A DNA stretch of 64,000 nt from Candidatus Protochlamydia naegleriophila (GCF_001499655.1 NZ_LN879502.1:1-64000), one strand, 5' to 3'. Counted from the first letter of the stretch, positions 52,281-62,222 are shown. Numbers and translations are program-made. The notes: generated by a model not told the origin, from the letters alone.

Positions 52281-52964
52281 ATGATCACAAAGACTTTTTT
52301 CCGCTTTTTATTAGTCAGTGCGATTTTTGCAAGTGTTTCTCTGTCGGCTGAAATCAAAGGTAAAGTTGATATTGGGCCTACTTTTCTCTCGATTGACATT
52401 CTCGAATCTGGAAAGACGGAAGACACCGTTCGCATGGGTGCGATTAAAGGTGATGCGACGATTTTGGTGTGGCGAGGACTATGCATAAAGCCGGGCTTTA
52501 TTTTAGGTGAACGGAAAGGACAGGGACAGATCGCATCCTTCACAATTGGAGTCGGGCATTATACTCCGATTACTGAAAAATTAGCCATATTACCCTCTGT
52601 AGGCGTCACGTTCAGTTATTTGCACTTGCGTGTCGATTTCGATGAGTTTCATTTATATAACTTAAAAGAGCGCTTCCGCTCTTCCAGCCCCTTTGTTGGT
52701 TTAGAATTTTCCTACAAATTAACTGACAAATGGACATTAGTTGGCCTTTACCAATATGCTTGGAGTCATACCCATACAAAAATTAAACCTTTCATATCTG
52801 ATAAGAGCCATTCTTGCGGGCCGAATTACTCTCTTGGAATCGATTACAGCCTTAATGAAAATTGGTCATTGAGTTTTGGTGTGGGCTATAACATTACAGT
52901 GTCTAAGGAAAAGCATGGTCTTCGTGGAAAAGGAGCTAAACTAGGCATTGCTTATTACTTCTAG
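52281..52964 (+). CDS. Outer-membrane beta-barrel-like protein
   Basis: A 227-aa exported protein. Signal peptide FRFLLVSAIFASVSLSA with cleavage about 23. The mature part has alternating strands rich in aromatic residues (IASFTIGVGHYTP, LGIDYSLNENWSLSFGVGYNI) and ends in YYF, with a terminal Phe as expected for BAM-recognised barrels. Around eight strands, similar in size to OmpA/OmpX-like barrels. Function unknown. No obvious operon partner. Confidence 0.75.
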   Translation: MITKTFFRFLLVSAIFASVSLSAEIKGKVDIGPTFLSIDILESGKTEDTVRMGAIKGDATILVWRGLCIKPGFILGERKGQGQIASFTIGVGHYTPITEKLAILPSVGVTFSYLHLRVDFDEFHLYNLKERFRSSSPFVGLEFSYKLTDKWTLVGLYQYAWSHTHTKIKPFISDKSHSCGPNYSLGIDYSLNENWSLSFGVGYNITVSKEKHGLRGKGAKLGIAYYF

Positions 52965-53121
52965 AGGCTTCTTTCATAAGCGGCGCTTTTGTGCCCAATG
53001 CGTTTTTTTTGAGATATTATTGTCTGAAAATGACTTGTATTTACTGTATTTGTTGCGCTATTTATTTGAGGGTGATTGATAAGAATTTGAAAAAATCAAA
53101 TTAATTGCAGACCGAAAGAAA

Positions 53122-53961
53122 ATGCGAAAAGATCAAATCGTTCATTACTATGATACGTGTGAGATTGATTATCAGCTTTTATGGGATTTGAATCATAGCC
53201 GTGCCATGCATGCTGGCTATTGGGATGAGACCACTAAAACGCTTCGCGATGCTCTAAGAAGAGAGAATGAAGTGTTAGCTCAAAAGGCTTCCATCCATGC
53301 AAGTGATCGCATCTTAGATGCTGGTTGCGGAGTGGGTGGAAGCTCTATTTTTTTAGCCCAAACCTACAATTGTGAGGTAGTTGGGATTACTTTAAGTCAA
53401 AAGCAAGTTGATGCTGCTGAAAAGAACGCTCGCGACATGGGTGTTGAATCTTTGGTTTCATTCGAAGTCATGGATTACTGCCACACCCGCTTTTCAGACG
53501 GCTATTTTGATGTTGTTTGGGGATTGGAAAGCATTTGTCATGCAGACGATAAGCGAGCATTTATTAAAGAAGCTTGGCGTCTTTTAAAAAGAAATGGCCG
53601 CTTAATTGTTGCTGATGGCTTTGCAAATCAAGCTTCTTATATGGGCAAAGACTTAGTCGACATGGAAAGATGGCTCAAAGGCTGGGGAGTCAGCCAACTA
53701 ACCATGGTTTCCTCTTTTGAATCTTACCTGATCCAAGAGGGGTTTCAAAACATTGTATTTGACGATATTACCTCTCATGTCATCCCTTCTTCTAAACGTT
53801 TATATTGGTGTGCCGGACCCGCAATCATTTTATCTAAAATAGGTGAGTGGCTTGGCTTGCGTACAGCAGCGCAGACAGAAAATCTCCATGGTGCGCGTTG
53901 CCAGTATCCAACCTTGAAGAAGGGGTTGTGGTCCTATGGGATTTTTTATGCCAAAAAATAA
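53122..53961 (+). CDS. SAM-dependent methyltransferase (tocopherol/CFA-like class)
   Basis: A 279-aa class I methyltransferase. Motif I is ILDAGCGVGGSSIFLA (about 68-83), the post-I acidic position is within VVGITLSQKQVDAAEKNA, followed by FDVVWGLESICHADDK (motif II/III) and EAWRLLKRNGRLIVAD. The GITLS/Q segment after motif I is typical of sterol, tocopherol, sarcosine and cyclopropane-fatty-acid type methyltransferases. Substrate could be a lipid, quinone or small amine. No partner in an operon. Confidence 0.83.
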   Translation: MRKDQIVHYYDTCEIDYQLLWDLNHSRAMHAGYWDETTKTLRDALRRENEVLAQKASIHASDRILDAGCGVGGSSIFLAQTYNCEVVGITLSQKQVDAAEKNARDMGVESLVSFEVMDYCHTRFSDGYFDVVWGLESICHADDKRAFIKEAWRLLKRNGRLIVADGFANQASYMGKDLVDMERWLKGWGVSQLTMVSSFESYLIQEGFQNIVFDDITSHVIPSSKRLYWCAGPAIILSKIGEWLGLRTAAQTENLHGARCQYPTLKKGLWSYGIFYAKK

Positions 53962-54240
53962 TAATCCCATAATTTTAATATATGCTAAATCTAAAGCGCT
54001 ATCTTAGGAAAGTCAGGATAGACTGATTTCTAGGATTTTCTCTTTGACTTTCAGCTATTTATCGATTCATGAGAAGTTTTTTCTTAGATCTAAGCTAAGG
54101 GCTATTTCATTGAAAAAGGTATTGCTGAATAACTTTTACTAAGTAGAAATATTCGCCGATTTGGGGATGGCCCTTGAGGGTCATGCCAGAGTAGTAGTGG
54201 GGTTTTACAACCGTTTAATTTTAACTTGAGATGGATGGCA

Positions 54241-55104
54241 ATGGTTAATTATCTAAAGGCTTTAAATAATCGTGCACAGCTTGCGCAGAAACGATTAAAA
54301 GATTCATGCAATATTTTATTTAATATGCGCAAAGGAATTTGGGATCAATATTTTCAAACGGCTCCAAGCCATCAAAATGCAATCGATATTTTTCGAGGTG
54401 AATGGACTTCGAAATTCCCTTCAAAAGCCTTGAAAGCGGGAGAGGCTGACCTATTCAACGATGTCAAGGTAAAGTGGGGTATTCAGCAATTGGGGGGCGT
54501 CGTAGGAAAATCGGTGTTAGAGCTAGGGCCCTTTGAAGGGGGGCATTCTCATATGCTGCAAAAGCAGGGAGCTGCATCCATCACTGCGGTAGAAGCCAAT
54601 CCCAGGGCTTACATGAAGTGCTTAATTGCGAAAGAGGTGCTGGATTTAAATCGGGTGAAATTTCTTTGCGGCGATTTTATGGAATATCTGCGCCACTCTT
54701 CGCAGTCATTTGATATTTGCTTTGCTTCAGGCGTGCTCTATCACATGCAAAATCCAGTGGAGTTATTGGATTTAATCTCGCGACGGGCATCAAAAGTCTT
54801 TTTATGGACGCATTACTTTGATGCGAAGCTTTGCAATCAAAATACCTATTTGAAGCCTCGTTTTTCAGCCGTAGAAGAGGCGAATTATAAAGGGTTCCGC
54901 TATCAAAATCACGTATATACTTACAAGTCTCGTTCGTGGAAAGTGTTTTGCGGAGGACCAGGTGGTACGAGCCATTGGTTGAAGCGGCAAGCTATTTTAG
55001 ATGCTTGCAAGCATGTAGGTTTTACGGACATTCAAATTAATTATGAAGAGCTTAATCACTGTCATGGCCCTTGCTTTGCGCTCACGGCCAGCAAGAAAGC
55101 CTAA
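54241..55104 (+). CDS. SAM-dependent methyltransferase (class I)
   Basis: A 287-aa protein. Motif I is VLELGPFEGGHSHMLQKQGA (about 91-110), then ITAVEANPRAYMKCL (acidic residue at the end of strand 2), a FDICFASGVLYHMQNP segment (motif IV), and a C-terminal third with RSWKVFCGGPGGTSHWL-like sequence. GVLYH is common in CmoB-like and other small-molecule methyltransferases. I chose ATG 54241, since GAGATGG precedes it; the open frame reaches TTG 54226. Substrate unknown. Confidence 0.78.
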   Translation: MVNYLKALNNRAQLAQKRLKDSCNILFNMRKGIWDQYFQTAPSHQNAIDIFRGEWTSKFPSKALKAGEADLFNDVKVKWGIQQLGGVVGKSVLELGPFEGGHSHMLQKQGAASITAVEANPRAYMKCLIAKEVLDLNRVKFLCGDFMEYLRHSSQSFDICFASGVLYHMQNPVELLDLISRRASKVFLWTHYFDAKLCNQNTYLKPRFSAVEEANYKGFRYQNHVYTYKSRSWKVFCGGPGGTSHWLKRQAILDACKHVGFTDIQINYEELNHCHGPCFALTASKKA

Positions 55105-55114
55105 TGTGTTTTTT

Positions 55115-55156
55115 GATTGGTCTGACCATGGGATGTTAAACCAGGTCAGATCAATT
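55115..55156. terminator. Inverted repeat between convergent genes
   Basis: GATTGGTCTGACC (55115-55127) pairs with GGTCAGATCAATT (55144-55156) with one G-T type mismatch. It lies between convergent genes; T-run preceding rather than following on the plus strand. Confidence 0.5.
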
Positions 55157-55169
55157 GCCTAGATTTCTT

Positions 55170-57275
55170 CTAGAAAAGGTTGATGACCTCTTTCGCTAAG
55201 ACGGAGCCTTGAATAAATCCTCCCAGTCCTAGCGTGCCGATAGGATGAAAGTCGTGGCATAAAGAGTCGGGTAAGTATGTTATGGCCATCGTCGCTAAAA
55301 TTTCAAAGTTAATCATGCGCATGCGTCCGAACAAATTTGACTGGCTAAAGGTTTCCATATTTTCTCTGGATTGCAACGAAAGGGAAAAAAGGTTGCGTTC
55401 GGTGGCAAAATTAGTGACGATTTGGGCTATTCTATCGCCGAATAAGGCATTTTCCACTCCTCCTACGGCTGCCCCGAAATCTCTTCCAAATCTCTTTAAT
55501 ATAAAGTATATCAGTCCGCATCCAAAACCAATCCCAGAGGCAATAGGGTACAGACAGACGGGGACGAGAATGAGTCCTATGGTGATTGCGCGATAAATGA
55601 CTTGGGAGACTTTTTTGCTGATAGCGCTGACTTGAATTTGGCTTACTTGCGCTAAAGCTCGATAAACTCGATTTCTAAAAGTCCCTTGGCTTTCTAATCT
55701 TTCACCAATGTATTGCCGTAAGCTGTTCTTAATTTGATCTTTTGGAATGATCAGCTGGCGAGGTAAAATATTGTTAGCGTATAAATCTTCTTCTGTACTT
55801 AATCCAATTTCAACCATCTTGGCTTCGATATCATTGAATGAATGAACTCCTAGCCAGCGGCACAGCTCATTATAATCATCGGCTTCGAAACCGCAGTTAT
55901 CGGATCCCAAAAAAGACCAAGCTTTTAAGGCCGCATTTTCATTTAAAAGATTCGTGATTCGCTGAATGCGGTCAATCAAAGACAGCTCTTCTTGAGGATT
56001 GAATCCGTACATGGATAGATAAAAGCTTTCAAACGATCTGATCGCAGCTTGATTTTGAAGAAGTTGCTCAACTTCTTCAAAGCGGGCAAAATGGTGGAAA
56101 AGATTGCGATCAATTCCTTCTAAAGCGAGGCGAAAATTTTTCCAATTCTGCCTTTGTCGATGGACATGCTCTATTTCCGACCGCAGTTGCATATAGCGCT
56201 GATCAAGCTCCAGCAGCTGTTGGGAATAGGGCGCTCCATTTATAACCCTTTGTTCTTCAATTGCAACTCTTAATCCTTCGCTTTCAGCAATCAGTTGATT
56301 GTAGCGTTCCTGTTGAGCCGGAAGGCCGGCCATTTGGTTCAGGAAATGCTCAATTTTAGCATTCATGGCTCTTTGTGTGGAACCTTGAAAGAGAGAGAGG
56401 AATTCCTCCCTTGAGAGCTGTAGTGGAACGATTTGACAACTTTGGTCTAACAGTAAATCGATTTCTGCATCTAACTCTTCGGGACTGAGATAATCTAAGA
56501 TGTATTTGAGGTTGTCTAATACAACAGCTATTGTTTCGCCCCTGGTTTCTCCATCTTGCTGTTGGGCAGGGGGAAGATGTCCAAAGAATCTTTGAATGAT
56601 GTTTAATTGGTTTGTTCCTGGAGGAAGAGAATTTTTAATTACCGCCTGCAGATAGGGCTGAGGATCAATATATAGCGTTTGACACAAACTCTGAAATTGA
56701 TTGGGGGCTACTAAAGCTGCATATAAGCTAATATAGGGCAAAATGTTCGTTTGTAAGAATCCGCATCCCAATTGTGGAAGATTGTTAAAATGCTTGGTCA
56801 GGCAAGCAAACCGTGCCTGCCAGTATGAGTGATTCAGCATGCTATGGCCTTTTTGAAGTATGCTGCAGCTATGCGGAATGGCATAGCCAACTAACCCTGT
56901 AAAGAAAAAGGAAGAAAACAAACTGGCTGTTAAAGAGTTAATTTGATACGAGATGATTAACGCCTTTCCCATAGTCAAAGAAGCAACGAGTGATCCACCG
57001 AGGGCTAACGATCCCAAAGCAGCTAATGAGACAGCAATGGCTGTCTTTACCATCCAAGTATTTCCATGTCGCAAAATTTTGGGAGTGGCGTACAGGCTCA
57101 TAAGGCTGACAGATGTTGCCGTGAAAAGCCATTGCTGTGGCTGCTGGTAAAGCAAAGCTGCTGAACCTAGCGCCCCTCCAGCTAAAAGCGTCATTGTGGA
57201 AGCGGATTGAACAAACGTTTTAGCTCGAACAGTCCACGGCTGTGTGTGCTGTTGATTGATCGGTACTACATTCAT
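55170..57275 (-). CDS. Multi-spanning membrane protein of a two-copy family, copy B
   Basis: A 701-aa paralogue of the protein at 46273-48336. The N-terminal 140 residues hold about four TM helices (TMTLLAGGALGSAALLY, IAVSLAALGSLALGG, FFFTGLVGYAIP), and two more hydrophobic regions lie near 560-590. The middle is helical, with repeated charged segments, and contains the shared block FLGSDNCGFEADDYNELCRWL, EEDLYANNILPR (about 455-505). The separation of 7 kb suggests an old duplication. No known family recognised. An operon is not apparent. Confidence 0.65.
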   Translation of the reverse strand: MNVVPINQQHTQPWTVRAKTFVQSASTMTLLAGGALGSAALLYQQPQQWLFTATSVSLMSLYATPKILRHGNTWMVKTAIAVSLAALGSLALGGSLVASLTMGKALIISYQINSLTASLFSSFFFTGLVGYAIPHSCSILQKGHSMLNHSYWQARFACLTKHFNNLPQLGCGFLQTNILPYISLYAALVAPNQFQSLCQTLYIDPQPYLQAVIKNSLPPGTNQLNIIQRFFGHLPPAQQQDGETRGETIAVVLDNLKYILDYLSPEELDAEIDLLLDQSCQIVPLQLSREEFLSLFQGSTQRAMNAKIEHFLNQMAGLPAQQERYNQLIAESEGLRVAIEEQRVINGAPYSQQLLELDQRYMQLRSEIEHVHRQRQNWKNFRLALEGIDRNLFHHFARFEEVEQLLQNQAAIRSFESFYLSMYGFNPQEELSLIDRIQRITNLLNENAALKAWSFLGSDNCGFEADDYNELCRWLGVHSFNDIEAKMVEIGLSTEEDLYANNILPRQLIIPKDQIKNSLRQYIGERLESQGTFRNRVYRALAQVSQIQVSAISKKVSQVIYRAITIGLILVPVCLYPIASGIGFGCGLIYFILKRFGRDFGAAVGGVENALFGDRIAQIVTNFATERNLFSLSLQSRENMETFSQSNLFGRMRMINFEILATMAITYLPDSLCHDFHPIGTLGLGGFIQGSVLAKEVINLF

Positions 57276-57631
57276 TGCTTGAAAAAACCAGTTGGAGGGT
57301 TGGAAACTATCACCTTATTTATCCTTAACACATTATACTTGCACAAGATACTCTTATAAACCTGATTTTTTTGGCTCATCTACTTGAAATTTAAACATTT
57401 TGCAGCTATTTGCCAAAAAATTGCTCCTTGATAATAGTCAAGCCGCTATTAGACTTTCTTCGAACATATCTAACTCGATCTAACTCGAAATTTCAGGTTA
57501 ATAATAATAAGTTACAAATTCTAGCAAAACATTAATAAACAATCTATTTAAAAATAAATAAGCGTAGTATCGATTAATTTCAGTTGGATATGGTGTTATT
57601 ACAAGGTCGCATTAAGGGATCCTCAGAGATA
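57276..57631. other. AT-rich intergenic region
   Basis: About 356 bp between two leftward genes. No gene visible. It contains a short tandem repeat ATCTAACTCG (twice, 57468-57487). Promoter of the 701-aa gene probably lies in its left half; no clear box chosen. Confidence 0.4.
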
Positions 57632-58540
57632 CTATTTCCAATAAAACTTTTGGCTGCTTAATGTTCTTTTGAACCAGAGAGGGGCATTGGTACAGGTTTG
57701 TCCCAGTCGATATCCAATGAATTTTATGGCTGTCTGGATGATGGCATAGGGGATTAAAGAGGGGTGTTGATTTCCAAGTGTTTTTAGCATCGACATGACA
57801 TAGGCTTGTCCTCGTTTGGTGTCTTTTCCGCCACTTTGAAGCAGATGTTGATACGAATGCCTTGCAAGCCCAATGTCAAAATGTCTATTAAATTCTTGTT
57901 TTAGGGTGTAGTCGTGAGAATGACGCACCTCAGCATCAGCAATATAGGCAATGCGATGCTTTAAGTGTAAAAGTTTAGCGACGGCAACCGTATCTTCTCC
58001 GAATAAAACAGATGAAAATCCACCGATTTCGTCTAGAGCAGTGCTGAGATAGGCGGCGCAAGAATTGGAGCAGAAGAATGTATAGACGCCGTAGGTATCG
58101 ATATCGTCGATGCTGCGTATGTGGCTGGTAGATGGATAGTTAAAGTGGCGAGGAAATGTTTCGAAGAATCCGGCTCCAAAATGAGGTAGCTGCCTTGCAT
58201 ATGAGACTGATGCTTGTTTGTTGATTAGGGGGTGAATGAGTTTTTCTAACATATGAGGAGAGGTTGCATAGGCATCTTGAGTAATCATGACGACTATTTC
58301 GGTGCCTAGATGAGCCCTTCCTTTTTCACGGGTAAGGCCGTGATTGAATTCTGCTTGGGGAATCACGATCGTTTCGACTCCCATGGAGCGCGCGATTTCT
58401 ACTGTTCCATCTGTAGAAGAAGAGTCGATCAGAAGAACGCGTGGTTTTAGGGGAGATTGAAGCAGTGGAGGCAGGCAGAAGGGAAGGTGTTTTGCTGCTT
58501 GAAAAGTCGGAATGAGTACGCCAATAGAGGAGGGGTGCAT
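57632..58540 (-). CDS. GT2 glycosyltransferase (rhamnosyltransferase-like)
   Basis: A 302-aa inverting GT-A glycosyltransferase. VLIPTFQAAKHLP and VLLIDSSSTDGTVEIA are the nucleotide-binding beginning; ITQDAYATS holds the metal-binding acidic motif (QDA, in place of DxD); GFSSVLFGEDTVAVAKLL contains the catalytic ED. This combination resembles the dTDP-rhamnosyltransferase RfbF/WbbL subfamily. It likely adds a sugar to an envelope glycan. It is preceded by mreC-like gene transcription on the same strand but separated by 73 bp, so co-transcription is possible. Confidence 0.85.
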   Translation of the reverse strand: MHPSSIGVLIPTFQAAKHLPFCLPPLLQSPLKPRVLLIDSSSTDGTVEIARSMGVETIVIPQAEFNHGLTREKGRAHLGTEIVVMITQDAYATSPHMLEKLIHPLINKQASVSYARQLPHFGAGFFETFPRHFNYPSTSHIRSIDDIDTYGVYTFFCSNSCAAYLSTALDEIGGFSSVLFGEDTVAVAKLLHLKHRIAYIADAEVRHSHDYTLKQEFNRHFDIGLARHSYQHLLQSGGKDTKRGQAYVMSMLKTLGNQHPSLIPYAIIQTAIKFIGYRLGQTCTNAPLWFKRTLSSQKFYWK

Positions 58541-58613
58541 AAAAAACCTGCATTAGGATCAGATTACATTACGGGTGTTGCTTTCGAAATTAAACCATAG
58601 ATGCAAAGAAAAA

Positions 58614-59795
58614 TCAATTTTTTGCACTGTCCGCTGGTTCATATCCGACGGGCGGTATGACAAAAACCAAAGAAAGGCCTTGCAGATGGGGGGCTAAAGG
58701 CTTGGCCTCTATTTCATAGAAATAGTCTCCTTCCTTCAATAAATGGATCTTATTGATTGTAGCTACCTTAAGACCCGGGGGAAAGACTCCATCCATGCCC
58801 GTTGTTACTAAGAGATCATGCATTTTTAAAATAGGCACTGTGGATCCTTGCTCATTCAGAGGCTTGCCTGTACGCAAATCACGCCCACCTCCTTCTTCAT
58901 CGTCAAAGTCGTAGTTGAATCCTGTTCCTTTTAAAATAAAGGCATCGCCTCTTCCTATAGGTCTTCTACTGCCTTGAAGCTGCCCTTTAGCCAGGTACCA
59001 TGTTTTCTTTTGAGGCTGAAGAGAGTCTTTGAGGTTTTTCAAAAGCTTGGATAGCTGCTCTTGATCAATTGAAGGCATACTTTTGACTTTTTTTCGTTGA
59101 AGTTGATTCAACAGAGCTTCGACCTGCTCTTCGACGAGAACATCTTGTTCGCCTCCTCTTGCGGCTCTAACGGAAGGGGCAAGTCCTGAATCTGTAATCA
59201 ATCGTACGCGGGATTGATGCTGGCCAACATAATCAATGACGCCAACGACAGCTTCGCCAATCAAAACAGGGCTGTTGTTAACAATGATTTTGCTGCCGGT
59301 GGCGGGGTTATCAGCCTCGCCTACATTGATCCAAAGTGAATTATTCCACGTATCAAAAGAGCGAAATAAAACCCTGGCTGGCACGGCTTGGATCTGGAGT
59401 TTGAGATTTCTGGCAAGGCGCTGCTGTATTTTTTGATATTCGGGTAGCAAGGCTTGAGCCTCTTTAGAGGTGATGGAGGCTAATGTATTCAATTGATTTT
59501 GCAGGTTTTGCTGATGGTAAAATAATTGATGCAGATGAGCGAGTTCATTGCTCAACAACTGATTTTCCAATTCAAGCTTTTGATTGATCTCTTCCAAAGA
59601 GAGGGCGGTGAGTGAGGGCGTGGGCTGAAAGGGATGCAAAATAAAGTGCTTTGCGATTAGTAGCTTATCCCATAAAGGAGCAAAGAAGGCGATTGATCGT
59701 CCCCTCATTTTGTCGCTCGCGGGCTTGGAAAGGCTCAAAGAGACTAGTAAGGCTATAAAAATAAAGAGATAAGAAAGGGCAAATTGTTTTTTCAA
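58614..59795 (-). CDS. mreC: MreC-like cell-shape protein
   Basis: A 393-aa protein of the elongasome-type MreC family. One N-terminal TM/signal helix (about 6-24, LSYLFIFIALLVSLSLS), coiled coil around 67-130 (EEINQKLELENQLLSNELAHL), then the MreC beta-domains: VGEAVVGVIDYVGQHQSRVRLITDSG and LVTTGMDGVFPPGLKVATI. An insertion of about 90 residues, rich in Lys/Gln, separates the two halves. Chlamydiae divide using MreB instead of FtsZ, so MreC is relevant to division. It lies next to the aminotransferase as in Chlamydia (CT638-CT637). Gap 22 bp, so co-transcribed. Confidence 0.85.
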   Translation of the reverse strand: MKKQFALSYLFIFIALLVSLSLSKPASDKMRGRSIAFFAPLWDKLLIAKHFILHPFQPTPSLTALSLEEINQKLELENQLLSNELAHLHQLFYHQQNLQNQLNTLASITSKEAQALLPEYQKIQQRLARNLKLQIQAVPARVLFRSFDTWNNSLWINVGEADNPATGSKIIVNNSPVLIGEAVVGVIDYVGQHQSRVRLITDSGLAPSVRAARGGEQDVLVEEQVEALLNQLQRKKVKSMPSIDQEQLSKLLKNLKDSLQPQKKTWYLAKGQLQGSRRPIGRGDAFILKGTGFNYDFDDEEGGGRDLRTGKPLNEQGSTVPILKMHDLLVTTGMDGVFPPGLKVATINKIHLLKEGDYFYEIEAKPLAPHLQGLSLVFVIPPVGYEPADSAKN

Positions 59796-59817
59796 GCTTA
59801 CGTGCTATTTTTAGGTT

Positions 59818-61011
59818 CTACATGACTGATAAAAGGGCTTCTGCAACGCATTCAATGTTTTGCGTATTTAGTCCTGCAATGTTGATGCGTCCATTACTTG
59901 GCATATAAATGGCGGCTTCTTTTCTTAGGCGAAGGACTTGGTCGCTATTTAATCCGCTGAATGAAAAAAGACCGCTCTGATGATGCATATAAGTGAAATT
60001 TTTGTCTTGCGCTTTGACGAGCAAGGCAGCAATTAATGCTTTACGCATTTCTTTGACTCTTTCACACATGTTTTTTAATTCGGTTTTCCATTCTTGTGTC
60101 AATTCTGGCGACTTTAAAATGGCTGCTACGATGCGGGCGCCATGCAGCGGAGGAGTGGAATAATTACAACGAATTAAAAACTTTACTTGGCTGGCAATAT
60201 TGGCGACTAAATCAGGCCTGGTTGGAATGACAGTAAGAAAACCTACCCGTTCTCCATAGAGCCCTATATTTTTTGAAAAGGAATACGCCACCACCATTTC
60301 ATGCCCTTGGCTTGCAAAGTAACGAATGGCTTGCGCATCTTGATCTAAATCCTGGCCAAACCCCTGATAGGCGATATCGAAAAAAGGGATCAATTTTTGC
60401 TGTTTAATCAGGGCGGAAAGTTCCTTCCATTGATCGAATGTTGGATCGAGTCCCGTTGGATTGTGGCAGCATCCATGCAGAAGAATGGCGCTGCCTGGAG
60501 GCATGTTGCGAATTGCTTCACACATTCCTGCAAAGTCTAATTGATAGGTTTTTGGATCGAAGTAGGGGTAGCTGCCGACATTTAAACCAGATTTTTCAAA
60601 AATCTGCTTATGATTTGACCAGGAGGGTTGCGACAGAAAAATTGTTTTACTCACAAGCTTAGCCAAAAGCTCTCCACCAAGGCGTAGAGCTCCTGATCCT
60701 CCAATCGCTTGAGCTGCTACAATCGTTTTGCTTTGGAGTATGGGGTGTTCGCGGCCAAAAAGAAGTTGAAGCGCTTCTTTAAGGAAGCCTTCATCTCCAT
60801 CAATTGGTAGGTATTCTTTATTAAGTTGCTTTTGGAGGATTTGACTTTCAGCTTTTCTGACTGATGTTAAAACGAGTGGACGTCCATCGGCAGTCTTATA
60901 AGCACCTATGCCAAGATTGATTTTATTCGGACGGGGATCTTCTGCAAAGAGGATGGGCAGGCTTAAAATGGGATCATCCGGCAGTAAGGGAGTATCATTA
61001 AAAAATGACAT
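59818..61011 (-). CDS. tyrB: Aromatic/aspartate aminotransferase
   Basis: A 397-aa PLP-dependent class I aminotransferase, subgroup Ia. NKINLGIGAYKTADGRP at the N-terminus; LHGCCHNPTGLDPTFDQW with the Asn/Pro PLP-binding motif; PFFDIAYQGF (Asp pairs with the pyridine); VAYSFSKNIGLYGERVG contains the Schiff-base Lys near 240; SGLFSFSGL near the end with the Arg-binding pocket segment. Converts aspartate or aromatic amino acids with 2-oxoglutarate. Chlamydial tyrB (CT637) is next to CT638, as here. Confidence 0.92.
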   Translation of the reverse strand: MSFFNDTPLLPDDPILSLPILFAEDPRPNKINLGIGAYKTADGRPLVLTSVRKAESQILQKQLNKEYLPIDGDEGFLKEALQLLFGREHPILQSKTIVAAQAIGGSGALRLGGELLAKLVSKTIFLSQPSWSNHKQIFEKSGLNVGSYPYFDPKTYQLDFAGMCEAIRNMPPGSAILLHGCCHNPTGLDPTFDQWKELSALIKQQKLIPFFDIAYQGFGQDLDQDAQAIRYFASQGHEMVVAYSFSKNIGLYGERVGFLTVIPTRPDLVANIASQVKFLIRCNYSTPPLHGARIVAAILKSPELTQEWKTELKNMCERVKEMRKALIAALLVKAQDKNFTYMHHQSGLFSFSGLNSDQVLRLRKEAAIYMPSNGRINIAGLNTQNIECVAEALLSVM

Positions 61012-61150
61012 GGCAATCCTTGGTTTTCACTCAAAAGAGTTGATGCGATTACTATTCATAAACGTGGAATCATCCAATTCTTAGAGTTTTGGTCGGATTT
61101 TCATGCATCATTGTTTATTATTCAAGGAGTTTGCAGTGGTATACTTACTC

Positions 61151-61633
61151 CTAATTTAATTTGAATGAAATCTGCGGAGGAAACAGGGTCACAAAATAGA
61201 GCCGATCCAATATCTGCTTGATTCTTTCAAATAATTGCGATTGCAGATCAAAAGCGGGTGCTAACGCTGGCAACCATTTGCGGCCATAAAAATCATAGGC
61301 AAATGTCAATCTACTTCCCCCTTGTTTTTCAATCATGGCACGGGCGACATTAAACACACCATGGTTGGCGTAGAGAAGTCCCAAAGACATTGCTTGCTGG
61401 TAAATGGTCAAGTATTTGGCATGTTGAGTTTGGCGGCTCAAGCACTCGGCTGAGACGCTCAAGGTGAAAAGGGCGATTCCCATCACTGTCTGAGCCGCTC
61501 CATAGCGCCAACGCCAGGTTGTCACGGAGTCGTGAAAATGGGGCAAAGAGCATTTGGGCAAGTAACCCAATACGTTAAAGGTGTTATCTATCAAGGTTAA
61601 GGCACCATTGAAATAAGGGATGGCTGCAATCAT
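61151..61633 (-). CDS. Hypothetical protein with one or two hydrophobic helices
   Basis: A 160-aa protein that I do not recognise. A hydrophobic segment at about 45-64 (AAQTVMGIALFTLSVSAE) and a weaker one around 88-105. It contains YQQAMSLGLLYANHGVFNVARAMIE and ends in LFPPQISFKLN. It may be a chlamydia-specific small membrane protein. No operon, and upstream 590 bp without an accepted gene. Confidence 0.6.
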   Translation of the reverse strand: MIAAIPYFNGALTLIDNTFNVLGYLPKCSLPHFHDSVTTWRWRYGAAQTVMGIALFTLSVSAECLSRQTQHAKYLTIYQQAMSLGLLYANHGVFNVARAMIEKQGGSRLTFAYDFYGRKWLPALAPAFDLQSQLFERIKQILDRLYFVTLFPPQISFKLN

Positions 61634-62222
61634 AAAGAACCTAAATAGAGTACAAAAATCTCACGTAAAGTAGGCCGTGGTTCTGCATGAAGCAGGCGTC
61701 TACTATTGGAAGCATTCGATAGGTGAATCATGATTAGATACTTTTAATCTATTGAATTTATGAATTATTGATTTTGTTTATTATTAATTGTTGATCGATT
61801 GATTTCAATGTGAATTTATTTTGTTTTCTATCTTTTTAAAAATTAAGGAACAGAATAATTCAACGTGTTAAAGAGAGTGTCTATTCATCAAAACAGGCAA
61901 TTGGGGGCAAATAAGAGCGATCGAACAATTCTTCCGGATAGTTTAAAAGAAGCTAATTCTATTTAAAAACTAGGTGTATAAGACACATCCTTCAAGCTTG
62001 AGAATTACGGCTACAGGATCTTTTTTGGAGTTTTTGATAAAGGAATCGCAGAAGCCTAACATATCCAGAAGCGACTTAAGCTGTTGCGAGCTTTCACACG
62101 GCAAGATTAATCTTGTAAGTACATTCAAGTGCATTTTTTTAAGTGTTAAACGTTGTGTCGAGTGATGATTTCAATTGCTTAAAAAAAAACGACTGAATTA
62201 AGATATGAATCTTCTTAATTTT
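61634..62222. other. Long intergenic region before tRNA-Ala
   Basis: About 590 bp, strongly AT-rich around 61740-61870. One weak 54-codon open frame lies on the minus strand (listed separately). No promoter was singled out. The region may have been part of the decayed element next to the tRNA. Confidence 0.4.
61970..62134 (-). CDS. Doubtful 54-aa open frame
   Basis: An ATG-started frame on the minus strand with protein-like composition (for example SSQQLKSLLDMLGFCDSFI and DPVAVILKLEGCVLY). There is no good ribosome site (an A-run precedes the ATG), and a 63-codon plus-strand frame overlaps it. It may be a remnant of an element near the tRNA. No product recognised. Confidence 0.22.
   Translation of the reverse strand: MHLNVLTRLILPCESSQQLKSLLDMLGFCDSFIKNSKKDPVAVILKLEGCVLYT

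Noticed and set aside
61974-62165. 63-aa plus-strand frame before the tRNA
   Set aside because: No ribosome site and overlaps a slightly more protein-like minus frame; neither is convincing.
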